8,582 bases of DNA from CAYXVB01 sp964467785 (GCA_964467785.1 CAYXVB010000152.1:1-8582); one strand, 5' to 3'; positions 1 through 6,066 are shown, counted from the first letter of the stretch. Notes: generated by a model not told the origin, from the sequence alone. Made by a program: numbers and translations.

Positions 1-248
1 CGGTCGGCAAGCCCGAGTTAGTGGACTCGTCCTATCTCAAGCAGGGAGCGGTAGTGATCGATGTCGGCATCAATCGTGTCGACGATCCCAAGGCGCCCCA
101 CGGAACCCGAGTCGTCGGTGACGTCAACTACGCCGACGCCTCCCGCGTGGCCTCGGCTATTACACCCGTTCCCGGTGGCGTGGGGCCCCTCACCGTCGCC
201 ATGCTCCTGCGAAACACATTCGAAGCGGCAAAGGCTTTGCATGATTAA
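1..248 (+). CDS. folD: FolD bifunctional methylenetetrahydrofolate dehydrogenase/cyclohydrolase, C-terminal part
   Basis: This is the 3' end of a folD gene; the 5' part lies outside the window and the reading frame begins at base 3. FolD is a cytoplasmic enzyme that interconverts 5,10-methylene-THF and 10-formyl-THF through NADP-dependent dehydrogenase and cyclohydrolase steps. The visible 81 residues carry the family's C-terminal signatures: the VGKPE segment of the nucleotide-binding domain, the VVIDVGINR strand, GDVNY, and the closing TPVPGGVGPLTVAMLL motif, followed by a short helix and a TAA stop. It is a different sequence from the second folD tail at 427-518: its end reads NTFEAAKALHD against NTMRAAEKRG there. 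Identity of the family is near certain. Whether it belongs to the same genome as the rest of the scaffold is not. Confidence 0.93.
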   Translation, partial: VGKPELVDSSYLKQGAVVIDVGINRVDDPKAPHGTRVVGDVNYADASRVASAITPVPGGVGPLTVAMLLRNTFEAAKALHD

Positions 249-260
249 ACCTGTGCGATG

Positions 261-277
261 TTTAACGCATTCTTAAC
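261..277. promoter_or_regulatory. Candidate OmpR-family box (TTTAAC-N5-CTTAAC), weak
   Basis: Two hexamers, TTTAAC and CTTAAC, are repeated directly with an 11-bp period, the same architecture as the two boxes at 1046-1062 and 4763-4779. It sits 12 bases after the folD stop in AT-rich DNA, where TTAA pairs arise easily by chance. No matching -10 element lies at the spacing shared by the other two. It may also belong to a different organism if the contig join is wrong. Confidence 0.2.
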
Positions 278-372
278 CAATGCAGATGATTGCGTTTATT
301 CGCTGGTTTTAAACGGCAACACATTTTTTTGGTGATCAGAATTCCATTTGGGTAATGAAAACCTGGTGTTTT

Positions 373-400
373 TTCAAAACCAATAATTTCTGAATATAAT
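373..400 (+). promoter_or_regulatory. Sigma-70-like promoter at contig edge
   Basis: TTCAAA (373-378) and a perfect TATAAT (395-400) are separated by 16 bases. Transcription would start near 407, just before or at an ATG at 408-410 that runs into the gap. The downstream gene, if any, is lost in the assembly break; no Shine-Dalgarno sequence precedes that ATG. In AT-rich DNA a chance match is possible. Confidence 0.35.
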
Positions 401-416
401 TTGCGAAATGAAAACT

Positions 417-426
417 NNNNNNNNNN
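417..426. other. Assembly gap (10 N)
   Basis: A run of ten N marks a scaffold join. The sequence to its left is AT-rich intergenic DNA after one folD, while the sequence to its right starts in the middle of another folD. The true gap length is unknown: if the join is correct, it must hold at least the roughly 250 missing codons of the second folD. Apparent reading frames that run through it are not real. Confidence 0.98.
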
Positions 427-518
427 CGGCCCTTACACCCGGTCCCGGTGGCGTCGGCCCGATGACCATCGCCATGCTCCTGCAAAACACGATGCGAGCC
501 GCCGAGAAGCGAGGCTGA
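427..518 (+). CDS. folD: Second FolD, extreme C-terminus only
   Basis: Directly after the gap, in the frame starting at 429, 29 codons plus TGA encode the folD C-terminal signature TPGPGGVGPMTIAMLL, followed by QNTMRAAEKRG. The rest of the gene is missing in the gap. This copy differs from the first in the motif (GPG instead of VPG, MTI instead of LTV) and in its tail, but the DNA around the motif is very similar between the two. Its composition matches the following contig, so this is probably the folD of the organism carrying the cytochrome cluster. It converges on the minus-strand gene ending at 537 with only 18 bases between, and no terminator is visible there. Confidence 0.85.
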
Positions 519-536
519 TCCACAAGTTCCACGCGT

Positions 537-1010
537 TCAAACTGGACATTCGTAGCAGGCTGTCCACTGGAGCGAAGGCACTTTGTGCTCGGTGCATTCG
601 AGGGACTTCCGAAATCCCATTTTGCCGATCAGAAGATGCTTCAAGCTTTGGCCGGGAATGAGCCGAGCGTCCTCTATCTTTGCTCCGTCGCATCCAATTA
701 CGAAGGGTCCCGGCTCCATTACGCCCGAAGTCCCCTGACGAATCTGATAGATCACACACGATCGGGCGGATCGTGGCTCTATCTGCACTGCTTCGGAATT
801 TTCAGGGGAGAGGATTCCAGTTGTCAGAAGCAGAATCAGGGCAGCATTGCCATTTCGTTTGAGGCTAAGCTTTTTCGCTCGACGGCGTGCTTTGCGCCAT
901 CCATTCGCCATCAAGCGGGATGGCACTTCAGGGTAAGACCCGGCAAAGGCGAATCCGACGCCAATCAACACAAGCAGGAAAAACAGGGGCAACATGAGCA
1001 CGATAATCAT
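537..1010 (-). CDS. Small membrane protein of unknown function, last gene of cytochrome/two-component cluster
   Basis: I do not recognise this 157-residue protein. Residues 2-24 form a very hydrophobic helix (MLPLFFLLVLIGVGFAFAG). A strongly basic stretch follows at 37-53 (RKARRRAKKLSLKR), then a second, short hydrophobic segment at about 55-68. The remaining part, with five cysteines (85, 107, 139, 152, 155) and the end ACYECPV, would lie outside the membrane by the positive-inside rule. The start is decided by an excellent Shine-Dalgarno sequence, AGGAGGTGA, just before the ATG. The gene begins 47 bases after the kinase stop and on the same strand, and its upstream region holds a TTAAG direct repeat matching the one before the cytochrome gene. 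Co-transcription plus a dedicated regulated promoter is therefore likely. A longer reading frame on the opposite strand here lacks such signals. An envelope role in the regulon is inference only. Confidence 0.72.
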   Translation of the reverse strand: MIIVLMLPLFFLLVLIGVGFAFAGSYPEVPSRLMANGWRKARRRAKKLSLKRNGNAALILLLTTGILSPENSEAVQIEPRSARSCVIYQIRQGTSGVMEPGPFVIGCDGAKIEDARLIPGQSLKHLLIGKMGFRKSLECTEHKVPSLQWTACYECPV

Positions 1011-1013
1011 GGC

Positions 1014-1022
1014 TCACCTCCT
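1014..1022 (-). promoter_or_regulatory. Strong ribosome binding site
   Basis: On the minus strand the sequence AGGAGGTGA, complementary over nine bases to the usual 16S rRNA 3' end, stands three bases before the ATG at 1010. It fixes the start of the small membrane protein and is the best Shine-Dalgarno match in the window. Confidence 0.85.
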
Positions 1023-1029
1023 GATTCCT

Positions 1030-1062
1030 AGCCTGTACGACGCAGCTTAAACGTCGCTTAAG
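1030..1062 (-). promoter_or_regulatory. PmrA/QseB-like operator and promoter of the small membrane protein gene
   Basis: Read on the minus strand, CTTAAG (1062-1057), five bases, TTTAAG (1051-1046), ten bases, then CAGGCT (1035-1030). The 11-bp direct repeat fits the published PmrA/QseB-type box (two TTAA-core half sites separated by five bases). The same repeat with the same ten-base spacing to a near-identical hexamer occurs before the cytochrome gene (4747-4779). OmpR-family activators commonly bind such repeats in place of a -35 element, so CAGGCT may act as the -10 region, although it matches TATAAT poorly. The box overlaps the last codons and stop of the kinase gene. Binding by the regulator encoded at 2425-3093 is inferred from family and proximity. 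Confidence 0.62.
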
Positions 1063-2425
1063 AGCTAAAAGGAAAACATACCTTCACTAAAAGCCCTTTG
1101 GGTTCGCCATCGCCGAGCTCGATCCGAGCGCCATGAAGCTCGGCGACTCTCTTCACAATAGATAGCCCGAGACCGCTTCCGTCCGCCCGAGTTCCAGGAA
1201 TTCGATAGAAGCGATTGAAAACGCGCCCTCTCTCTTTCGGCGAGATGCCGGGACCGGAGTCCTGAATATGGAGCACGGGACCGATGGAGTTCGCTCTCTC
1301 CGCTTCGCTGATGGACACGCGGACCTCACCGGTGGGGTCGGAATAGCGGATGGCGTTGTCGATCAGATTTCGTATGAGGATCCCCAATGCCGCAGGATTT
1401 CCGCGAACAACGGCCGTCCCTTCGTCGAGACCGAGTTCCACCCCCTTTTTCAATGCCTCGGGAGCGAGACTCGCGATGACCTGGCTGCAAACATCACGAA
1501 GATCGACCGACTCCTGCTCCCCTGTCGCTCGATCCGGATCGAGTCGTGCCAAGGTCAGAAGCTGCCCCACCAGATGTGTCAAGCCGTCGACTGCTTGGCC
1601 GAGCTGGTTGAGCGCGTGATTCCGCGCCTCCTCATCCTTTTCATTCATTGCCACTTCCGCCTGGCTTTTCAATGCGGCAAGCGGAGTCCGGAGCTCATGG
1701 GCCGCGTCCGACGTGAAGCGCCTCTCGTTTTCAAGCGCCGTTTTCAGACGGCCAAGCAGTTGATTGATCGCATCGATGAGCGGACGGACTTCTCGCGGAG
1801 CCTGTTCAGTACTGATCGGCTCCAGATGCGTCGGCGACATCATTGCCACTTCGACCGCCGAACTACGGAGCGGTCGCAAAGCCTGAGAAATGCCCCAGGC
1901 AATGATCAAGGCGAGAATTGGAATCGATAGCAGGAGCGGAACCACGATATTCAACGCAGCATGAGCCGCGAAGCTGGTGCGCGGCTGGGCATACTGCGCC
2001 ACCTGGACCTGGATTTTATGCTCCCGATCCCAAAGACTGAAAATCCGGTACCCACGACCGTCGATTTCGCGATCGACATATCCGCTGGACGCATTTGTAA
2101 GTCGCGCCCTAGGGACGTTTTCGTTTGACCGCATGAGCAAGCGCCCATCCGAATCCCAAATCTGATAGAGGATCCTGATCGAGTGGTGCGGATCGAAGTG
2201 ATCCTCCGGGATGTCCATTTCGCTCTCAAAGTCCAATTCCAGAATCTCATGCTGGGCCAAGGCGAGAATGATCTTCGCGGACTCCGCGAGCTGCGCATCG
2301 AGGCGCTCGCTCACCCCATGTCGAGCGCCGAGATAGCTCCGCCATCCGGCCGCCGCCCAGATCAGGATCGAGGCTCCGAGTACGTAGACCAGTAGAAAAT
2401 TCCGAAGCGAGCGGATCCTCGCCAT
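1058..2425 (-). CDS. Sensor histidine kinase, QseC/PmrB type
   Basis: A 455-residue inner-membrane kinase. Transmembrane helices lie at about 10-28 and 157-178, enclosing a periplasmic sensor region of about 128 residues; a HAMP-like linker follows. The catalytic core is complete: H-box AAHELRTPL with the phospho-accepting His243, N-box NLIDNAIRY (353-361), G1 DSGPGI (389-394), F-box FNRFYR (403-408) and G2 GSGLGLSIV (416-424). The start is taken at the ATG at 2425, because its A is the last base of the regulator's TGA (TGATG overlap), which implies translational coupling; an upstream in-frame ATG would run into the regulator gene. The sensor region has an unusual cluster of acidic and histidine residues at 63-81 (ELDFESEMDIPEDHFDPHH). 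It is expected to phosphorylate the adjacent response regulator. The signal it senses is unknown. Confidence 0.93.
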   Translation of the reverse strand: MARIRSLRNFLLVYVLGASILIWAAAGWRSYLGARHGVSERLDAQLAESAKIILALAQHEILELDFESEMDIPEDHFDPHHSIRILYQIWDSDGRLLMRSNENVPRARLTNASSGYVDREIDGRGYRIFSLWDREHKIQVQVAQYAQPRTSFAAHAALNIVVPLLLSIPILALIIAWGISQALRPLRSSAVEVAMMSPTHLEPISTEQAPREVRPLIDAINQLLGRLKTALENERRFTSDAAHELRTPLAALKSQAEVAMNEKDEEARNHALNQLGQAVDGLTHLVGQLLTLARLDPDRATGEQESVDLRDVCSQVIASLAPEALKKGVELGLDEGTAVVRGNPAALGILIRNLIDNAIRYSDPTGEVRVSISEAERANSIGPVLHIQDSGPGISPKERGRVFNRFYRIPGTRADGSGLGLSIVKRVAELHGARIELGDGEPKGLLVKVCFPFSS

Positions 2426-3093
2426 CAGGCCTCCTCGACCATATAACCAACTCCTCGGATGGTGCGTACCCATTCGGCCCCGAGCTTCTTGCGAAGATGA
2501 TGGATATGAACCTCCACCGCATTGCTCTCCAACTCGTCATTCCAGCCGTAAAGCTGCTCTTCGAGACGCTCTCGGCTCTGGACTCGGCCGGCATTTTCGA
2601 GCAATGCCTTGAGGATCGCGAACTCCTTGGGGGAGAGCTCAATTTTCTTCCCCTTTAAAGTGACTAAATGGGAGGCTGGGTCGAGCTGGAGTTGTCCATG
2701 AGAGATCACTGATGAAATTCGCCCCTGGGAACGTCGCGTGAGCGCCCGGAGTCGTGCGGCGAGCTCTTCAATGCTGAATGGCTTGATCAGATAGTCGTCC
2801 GCGCCGCTATCCAGTCCCTTGACTCGATCGTCCACGGTATCTCTGGCCGTCAGGATCAGCACCGGGAATGCGAGCTTGCGCTTTCTCAAATTCCTCAGAA
2901 ATTCGAGCCCCGAAATGCCTGGAAGGCCGATATCGAGAACCATCGCGCCATAAGCGTCGTCGCCGGCCGCGTCCAGGGCATCCTGGGCTTCTTCCGCACT
3001 GCTCACCCAGTCGACCACAAACTCCCGCTGCCGGAGTCCTGCGCGGACTCCATCGCCGAGGATCTTGTTGTCTTCGACCAGGAGCACTCTCAT
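2425..3093 (-). CDS. OmpR-family response regulator, QseB/PmrA type
   Basis: A 222-residue two-domain transcription regulator. The receiver domain (1-116) has the acidic pair E7-D8, phosphorylation site D54 in VLDIGLPG, the switch threonine T82 and K104 in KPF. The winged-helix DNA-binding domain (about 125-220) has the family features LSPKEFAILKALLEN, SRERLEEQLYG, VEVHIHHLRKKLG and the final RGVGYMVEE. The start is placed at the ATG encoding MRVLLVEDN, the canonical beginning of the receiver domain, 11 bases after the diheme cytochrome stop; only a weak GGTG precedes it, so translation may be coupled to the gene before. Its DNA-binding class recognises 11-bp direct repeats such as those at 1046-1062 and 4763-4779, which suggests that it controls its own operon. 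Confidence 0.95.
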   Translation of the reverse strand: MRVLLVEDNKILGDGVRAGLRQREFVVDWVSSAEEAQDALDAAGDDAYGAMVLDIGLPGISGLEFLRNLRKRKLAFPVLILTARDTVDDRVKGLDSGADDYLIKPFSIEELAARLRALTRRSQGRISSVISHGQLQLDPASHLVTLKGKKIELSPKEFAILKALLENAGRVQSRERLEEQLYGWNDELESNAVEVHIHHLRKKLGAEWVRTIRGVGYMVEEA

Positions 3094-3104
3094 AGGACAC
3101 CAGC

Positions 3105-3713
3105 TTAGCGCGGAATACTCACCTCGTGCTCCGAAAAATTTCCCCTTTCCGCGCCCTGATGGCACGCCACGCAGTTGGCAGCGCTCTTGATCTTGGGTCG
3201 TTTCCAGACATTGGCGGAGATTTCGTCGTGTTTGCGGACGAAATAGGGAGTTTCAGAGATCCGTAGCGGCGTGCTTCCGGCTGCGATGGACTGATTGATC
3301 TTCGCGGATCTGCGGCTATTGACCCGGTCAGCGGCATTGTCCACGAGGAACCGAGTGATTTCCGCGCGGGTTGGATCGTCCAGCTCCGCGTTTTCGCCGA
3401 AGTGTTGGTCAAGGCTTCCCATCATCTTCTGCCAGGACCGCGCGGGCAAGAGGCCCGGAAGATAAGCCATGTGACAGCTCGTGCATTCGGCCTTCCATTT
3501 CGCGTTAGAGACCTGAATGATCTGTCGCGCCTGCGCATTCACTCCGCCTCCAAAGACGATGGATTCGGCGCGACCATTGCCGTCATGTCGCTTGTTCTCA
3601 TGCTCATCGTCATCTGCACGGAGTCCGCTGGAGAGGCCTAGCGCGCTGACCAGTCCAAAGGCCAGCACAAGAATCAGTTTCTTTGTCACGGTTTTCTCGC
3701 TCGGTGTATTCAT
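3105..3713 (-). CDS. Periplasmic diheme cytochrome c, DHC family
   Basis: A 202-residue exported protein. The signal peptide spans about 1-33 (basic KK, then a LILVLAFGLVSALGL core), followed by an Asp/His-rich mature start (DDDEHENKRHDG). Two heme c attachment sites are seen: CTSCH (77-81) and CVACH (181-185). The surrounding text, with YLPGLLPARSWQKMM, HFGENAELD and a C-terminal NFSEHEVSIP, is that of the DHC family (Pfam DHC). His104 in the HFGENA motif is a candidate axial ligand. In Rhodobacter sphaeroides DHC donates electrons to the oxygen-binding cytochrome SHP; here the SHP domain is encoded directly upstream, 10 bases away. The ATG at 3713 is preferred over an upstream one because GAGGG lies seven bases before it and the signal peptide then starts normally. 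Confidence 0.92.
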   Translation of the reverse strand: MNTPSEKTVTKKLILVLAFGLVSALGLSSGLRADDDEHENKRHDGNGRAESIVFGGGVNAQARQIIQVSNAKWKAECTSCHMAYLPGLLPARSWQKMMGSLDQHFGENAELDDPTRAEITRFLVDNAADRVNSRRSAKINQSIAAGSTPLRISETPYFVRKHDEISANVWKRPKIKSAANCVACHQGAERGNFSEHEVSIPR

Positions 3714-3723
3714 GGATTCGCCC

Positions 3724-4740
3724 TCATTTTGCGGAACGCACATAGGCGATGAAATCCGCCTTCTCTTGTTCGGTGCAAACTCGCTCCAACACGTCGTTGC
3801 AATTGCGCTTGAACCACTTTTCCATCTTCGCCGCGTCTGTGAATCTTTGCGGGTTCACGCTCGGCGCCAACGGCTCGATCACCTTATTGGCGCGTGTTAG
3901 CCCGGCTTTTCTCGGATCCGCCGTATGGCATGTGGCGCAAGAGACTTTTGTCCCGTCCGCTTTCGTGCGCTCCTGATGATAAAAGCGATCTCCCACGGAC
4001 ACAGACCCCTCGGCGGCTCGCGCCGAATGCGCAGTGCCCACTCCAAGGAACAAGCCGATCACCAGGAGCGCGGAGATTTTTCTACCGCATTTTTCGCTTG
4101 GAGGATCCTTCCGCAATTGCCCCTCGCCCATGTTCGCATCCTTTCTGCGGTATTGATAACCGCTCAACATTGATTGCGCATGGGGCACGCCGTCTTTTCT
4201 TTCGTGCCAGATCAACGCTCCGATATGAACGACGATAAAAGCCAGCACCCCGAATGCCGCCAATTCATGGGGCTCCTTGAAGAGTTCCTTGAGCGTCATG
4301 TCGTCAAAGTACCCCTGCGCCAAGGGTCCTACTCCATGTTCGATCGCGGCTAAAAACAGTCCGCTCACCCCAAGTATGGCGATCAGTAAATAAAGCACGA
4401 GATACGCCGCGGACGCCCATGGGTCATGGCCCCACCGATTGGACGCCGTGATCCGTAGCTCGCGAAGCCCGCGCAGCCAGGTGCGGAGATGCCAAAGTCG
4501 ACTGAGGCGCGCCTCTCTCGGACCGATCAGCCCCCAGATCAGACGCGCGATAAAACCGCCGATCAGTCCGTAGCCCAGAACGATATGCAACAGCGCGACG
4601 CCTTGGGCGGCGGGGCCCTTCTCAAAGAGCTCCCCCGCCCAAGCCGTGATGAGGAGAAAGAGGATCGCAATCCCGTTCCACGCATGGATGATGCGCAGGA
4701 TCGGGTCATATACTTTTTTTCGCTCGCTGGATTCGGTCAT
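3724..4740 (-). CDS. Cytochrome b561 fused to SHP-type high-spin cytochrome c
   Basis: A 338-residue single frame with two parts. Residues 1-196 form a bacterial b561-type membrane cytochrome with four helices (about 14-36, 46-72, 109-133, 158-180) and candidate heme ligands H19, H52, H158 and H172. Residues 244-338 match sphaeroides heme protein (SHP/DUF1924): heme site CATCH (268-272), then TRANKVIEPLAPSVNPQRFTD and the RNCN...C segment (312-322). In SHP one Asn of this segment is the unusual, displaceable heme ligand, and the two cysteines suit its disulfide. The parts are joined by a basic linker and a signal-peptide-like helix (221-237) ending in ARA, which would carry SHP to the periplasm. 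SHP and b561 are usually separate genes. Met204 has its own plausible ribosome site, so SHP might also be made alone. The predicted role is quinol-linked electron delivery to the oxygen-binding heme. Confidence 0.88.
   Translation of the reverse strand: MTESSERKKVYDPILRIIHAWNGIAILFLLITAWAGELFEKGPAAQGVALLHIVLGYGLIGGFIARLIWGLIGPREARLSRLWHLRTWLRGLRELRITASNRWGHDPWASAAYLVLYLLIAILGVSGLFLAAIEHGVGPLAQGYFDDMTLKELFKEPHELAAFGVLAFIVVHIGALIWHERKDGVPHAQSMLSGYQYRRKDANMGEGQLRKDPPSEKCGRKISALLVIGLFLGVGTAHSARAAEGSVSVGDRFYHQERTKADGTKVSCATCHTADPRKAGLTRANKVIEPLAPSVNPQRFTDAAKMEKWFKRNCNDVLERVCTEQEKADFIAYVRSAK
4129..4144 (-). promoter_or_regulatory. Possible internal ribosome binding site and ATG for free SHP
   Basis: Inside the fusion gene, AAAGGA (4144-4139 on the minus strand) stands seven bases before an in-frame ATG (4131-4129, Met204). 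Translation from here would give a 135-residue SHP precursor with a complete signal peptide (basic n-region, LLVIGLFLGVGTA core, AHSARA before the mature protein). This is what a stand-alone shp gene would look like. It is either the remnant of the separate gene before a stop codon was lost or a working second start. Confidence 0.5.
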
Positions 4741-4746
4741 GAATCC

Positions 4747-4779
4747 AGCCTAGCCGGCCAGTCTTAACTGTGCCTTAAG
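4747..4779 (-). promoter_or_regulatory. PmrA/QseB-like operator and promoter of the cytochrome/two-component operon
   Basis: On the minus strand: CTTAAG (4779-4774), five bases, GTTAAG (4768-4763), ten bases, then TAGGCT (4752-4747). It has the same layout as the module at 1030-1062. The 11-bp direct repeat is typical of OmpR-family operators, and TAGGCT sits where the -10 element of an activator-dependent promoter would be. If so, transcription starts close to the ATG at 4740, giving a very short or absent leader; no strong Shine-Dalgarno sequence precedes that ATG. The box fills the 49-base space between the aminopeptidase stop and the cytochrome start. Confidence 0.65.
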
Positions 4780-4789
4780 GCCGCAGGTC

Positions 4790-6022
4790 TCAATAACCCT
4801 GTTGTTGCGCCGAGTTACCTAGATCGAGCGCAAAGACGAGAGCGATCTGGGAGAACTGAAGCGAGTGACGGAAGTTGCTCTGCTCGTCGATCTGATCGCC
4901 TTCTGTATGGATCTTGTTGTTCATGGTGTCCATTCCCGCTTCAAACGGCATCAGGGTCGGATAGCCCTGACGGAACCAGGAAGCGTGATCGCTGCAGCCG
5001 TAGCCGCAACGGTCCTGGGTGATTTTGGCATGGATATAGACGTCATTGATAGCGACCAGGTAATCGCGCAGCCACTGGCTCGTGAAGTCAGTCATGCTCG
5101 CAATGACAAATTCGCCCGCGCCGGGGAACATCGTCATGTCGAGTTGCAGGACCGCGATGACGTTTTTCTGCTCCTTCTTGTACTGCTTGGCGATTTCCGC
5201 GGAGCCCAGGAGGCCGGACTCTTCGCCCGCGTACCAGAAGAACTCCACCGTGCGCTCCGGCACGCCATGTCCGCTCAGTACCCGCAGGGTTTCCAGGAGA
5301 TTGGCGGAGCCCGATGCATTGTCGTCGGCTCCCGGCGCCTTCTTGGAGCTTCCGCCCCATTGATTGATAGAATCGAGGTGCCCCCCGAGAACAATGATCT
5401 CATCGGGACGGGATTTTCCGACAAGACGCACACGCACCGATTTTTGCCGGGTCTTAGTGTGTCCGATCGTGTCGATCGCGGACTGGCCCGGGTATTCCTT
5501 CAGGATCTCGGAAAGATTGCGAGTAAAATCTCCGATATGCGCGTTTGGGTCCGTTGATCGGTTGTCGCGGTTTGGATAGCTAGACAACCAGGCCACATTG
5601 GCGCGGAGATTGTCTTCCTTGAGCTCGGAAAGCGCTGCCACGATCTCCGGATTCTTTTCGACAAGGATCGCGCGGCGCCTAACTGATGCCGCCTTGGACT
5701 CGGCGTCCACCCTGGCCCTCAGCTGGCCCAATTCTTTTCTGGCTTCTCTGGCATCGAGAATGCTTGCGCCCTCAGAGAGCGCCTCAAAGCCGGCGCATTT
5801 GCCTCGCGCATGATTTGCCCCGAGCAAACGGAGCTGGTCTTCCTCGGACAGCCGGGCAACGCCGACCCCAATCACCTCGTCCTTGGCGATCAACGGCACT
5901 CCAAGCGACTGGAGGGCTGCCAGATCAGCCAGTACGGGCGTCCCCTTGGCGAAAGCCGATGATGAGGAGGCTAAGGAGGATAAAGCGGAAAAAGTGAATA
6001 CAGCGGAAGCGAGAATGCGCAT
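4790..6022 (-). CDS. Secreted M28 zinc aminopeptidase (Vibrio leucyl aminopeptidase type)
   Basis: A 410-residue exported metallopeptidase that should remove N-terminal, mostly hydrophobic residues from peptides. A signal peptide spans about 1-25 (ALSSLASSSSAFA). Residues 26-135 are a charged, helical N-terminal part that may act as a propeptide. The catalytic domain from about 140 aligns well from memory with Vibrio proteolyticus aminopeptidase: GGHLDS with zinc ligand H215, GADDNASG with bridging D234, YAGEESG with catalytic E267 and ligand E268, QLDM with D295, and IHTEGD with H372; C339 and C343 match its disulfide. All metal ligands are present. There is no C-terminal PPC domain. AAGGA lies nine bases before the ATG, and a promoter-like pair precedes it. 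It is upstream of the cytochrome operon on the same strand, but a separate promoter intervenes, so a functional link is not shown. Confidence 0.93.
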   Translation of the reverse strand: MRILASAVFTFSALSSLASSSSAFAKGTPVLADLAALQSLGVPLIAKDEVIGVGVARLSEEDQLRLLGANHARGKCAGFEALSEGASILDAREARKELGQLRARVDAESKAASVRRRAILVEKNPEIVAALSELKEDNLRANVAWLSSYPNRDNRSTDPNAHIGDFTRNLSEILKEYPGQSAIDTIGHTKTRQKSVRVRLVGKSRPDEIIVLGGHLDSINQWGGSSKKAPGADDNASGSANLLETLRVLSGHGVPERTVEFFWYAGEESGLLGSAEIAKQYKKEQKNVIAVLQLDMTMFPGAGEFVIASMTDFTSQWLRDYLVAINDVYIHAKITQDRCGYGCSDHASWFRQGYPTLMPFEAGMDTMNNKIHTEGDQIDEQSNFRHSLQFSQIALVFALDLGNSAQQQGY

Positions 6023-6066
6023 GAGATCCCATCCTTGGGTAAACTGCGGTGAAACTGCTTCTGACT

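Larger units (their letters stand above)
249..416. other. AT-rich non-coding end of first contig
   Basis: About 170 bases between the first folD stop and the first gap, with no open reading frame of interest and visibly richer in A and T than any other part of the window. It contains a TTAA-type direct repeat (261-277) and a good sigma-70-like promoter near its end (373-400), both listed separately. I see no clear terminator hairpin with a U tract. The change in composition coincides with the contig join. Confidence 0.7.

Noticed and set aside
401..661. Plus-strand frame crossing the first gap
   Set aside because: It reads through ten N of arbitrary length and out of frame with the folD tail that is clearly encoded at 429-518.
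585..1031. Plus-strand open frame of 148 codons opposite the small membrane protein gene
   Set aside because: It lacks a ribosome site and recognisable features. The minus strand here has a perfect Shine-Dalgarno sequence, a membrane-protein pattern and an operon context.
1268..1930. 220-codon plus-strand frame inside the kinase gene
   Set aside because: It lies entirely opposite a complete, well-conserved histidine kinase and shows no domain features.
2426..2473. Upstream in-frame ATG for the kinase (16 extra residues)
   Set aside because: It would overlap the regulator's DNA-binding domain by 48 bases. The TGATG overlap start at 2425 gives a normal N-terminus.
4865..5557. 230-codon plus-strand frame inside the aminopeptidase gene
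   Set aside because: It is an antisense shadow: the minus strand carries all M28 metal ligands in order, and no start signals are seen for the plus frame.
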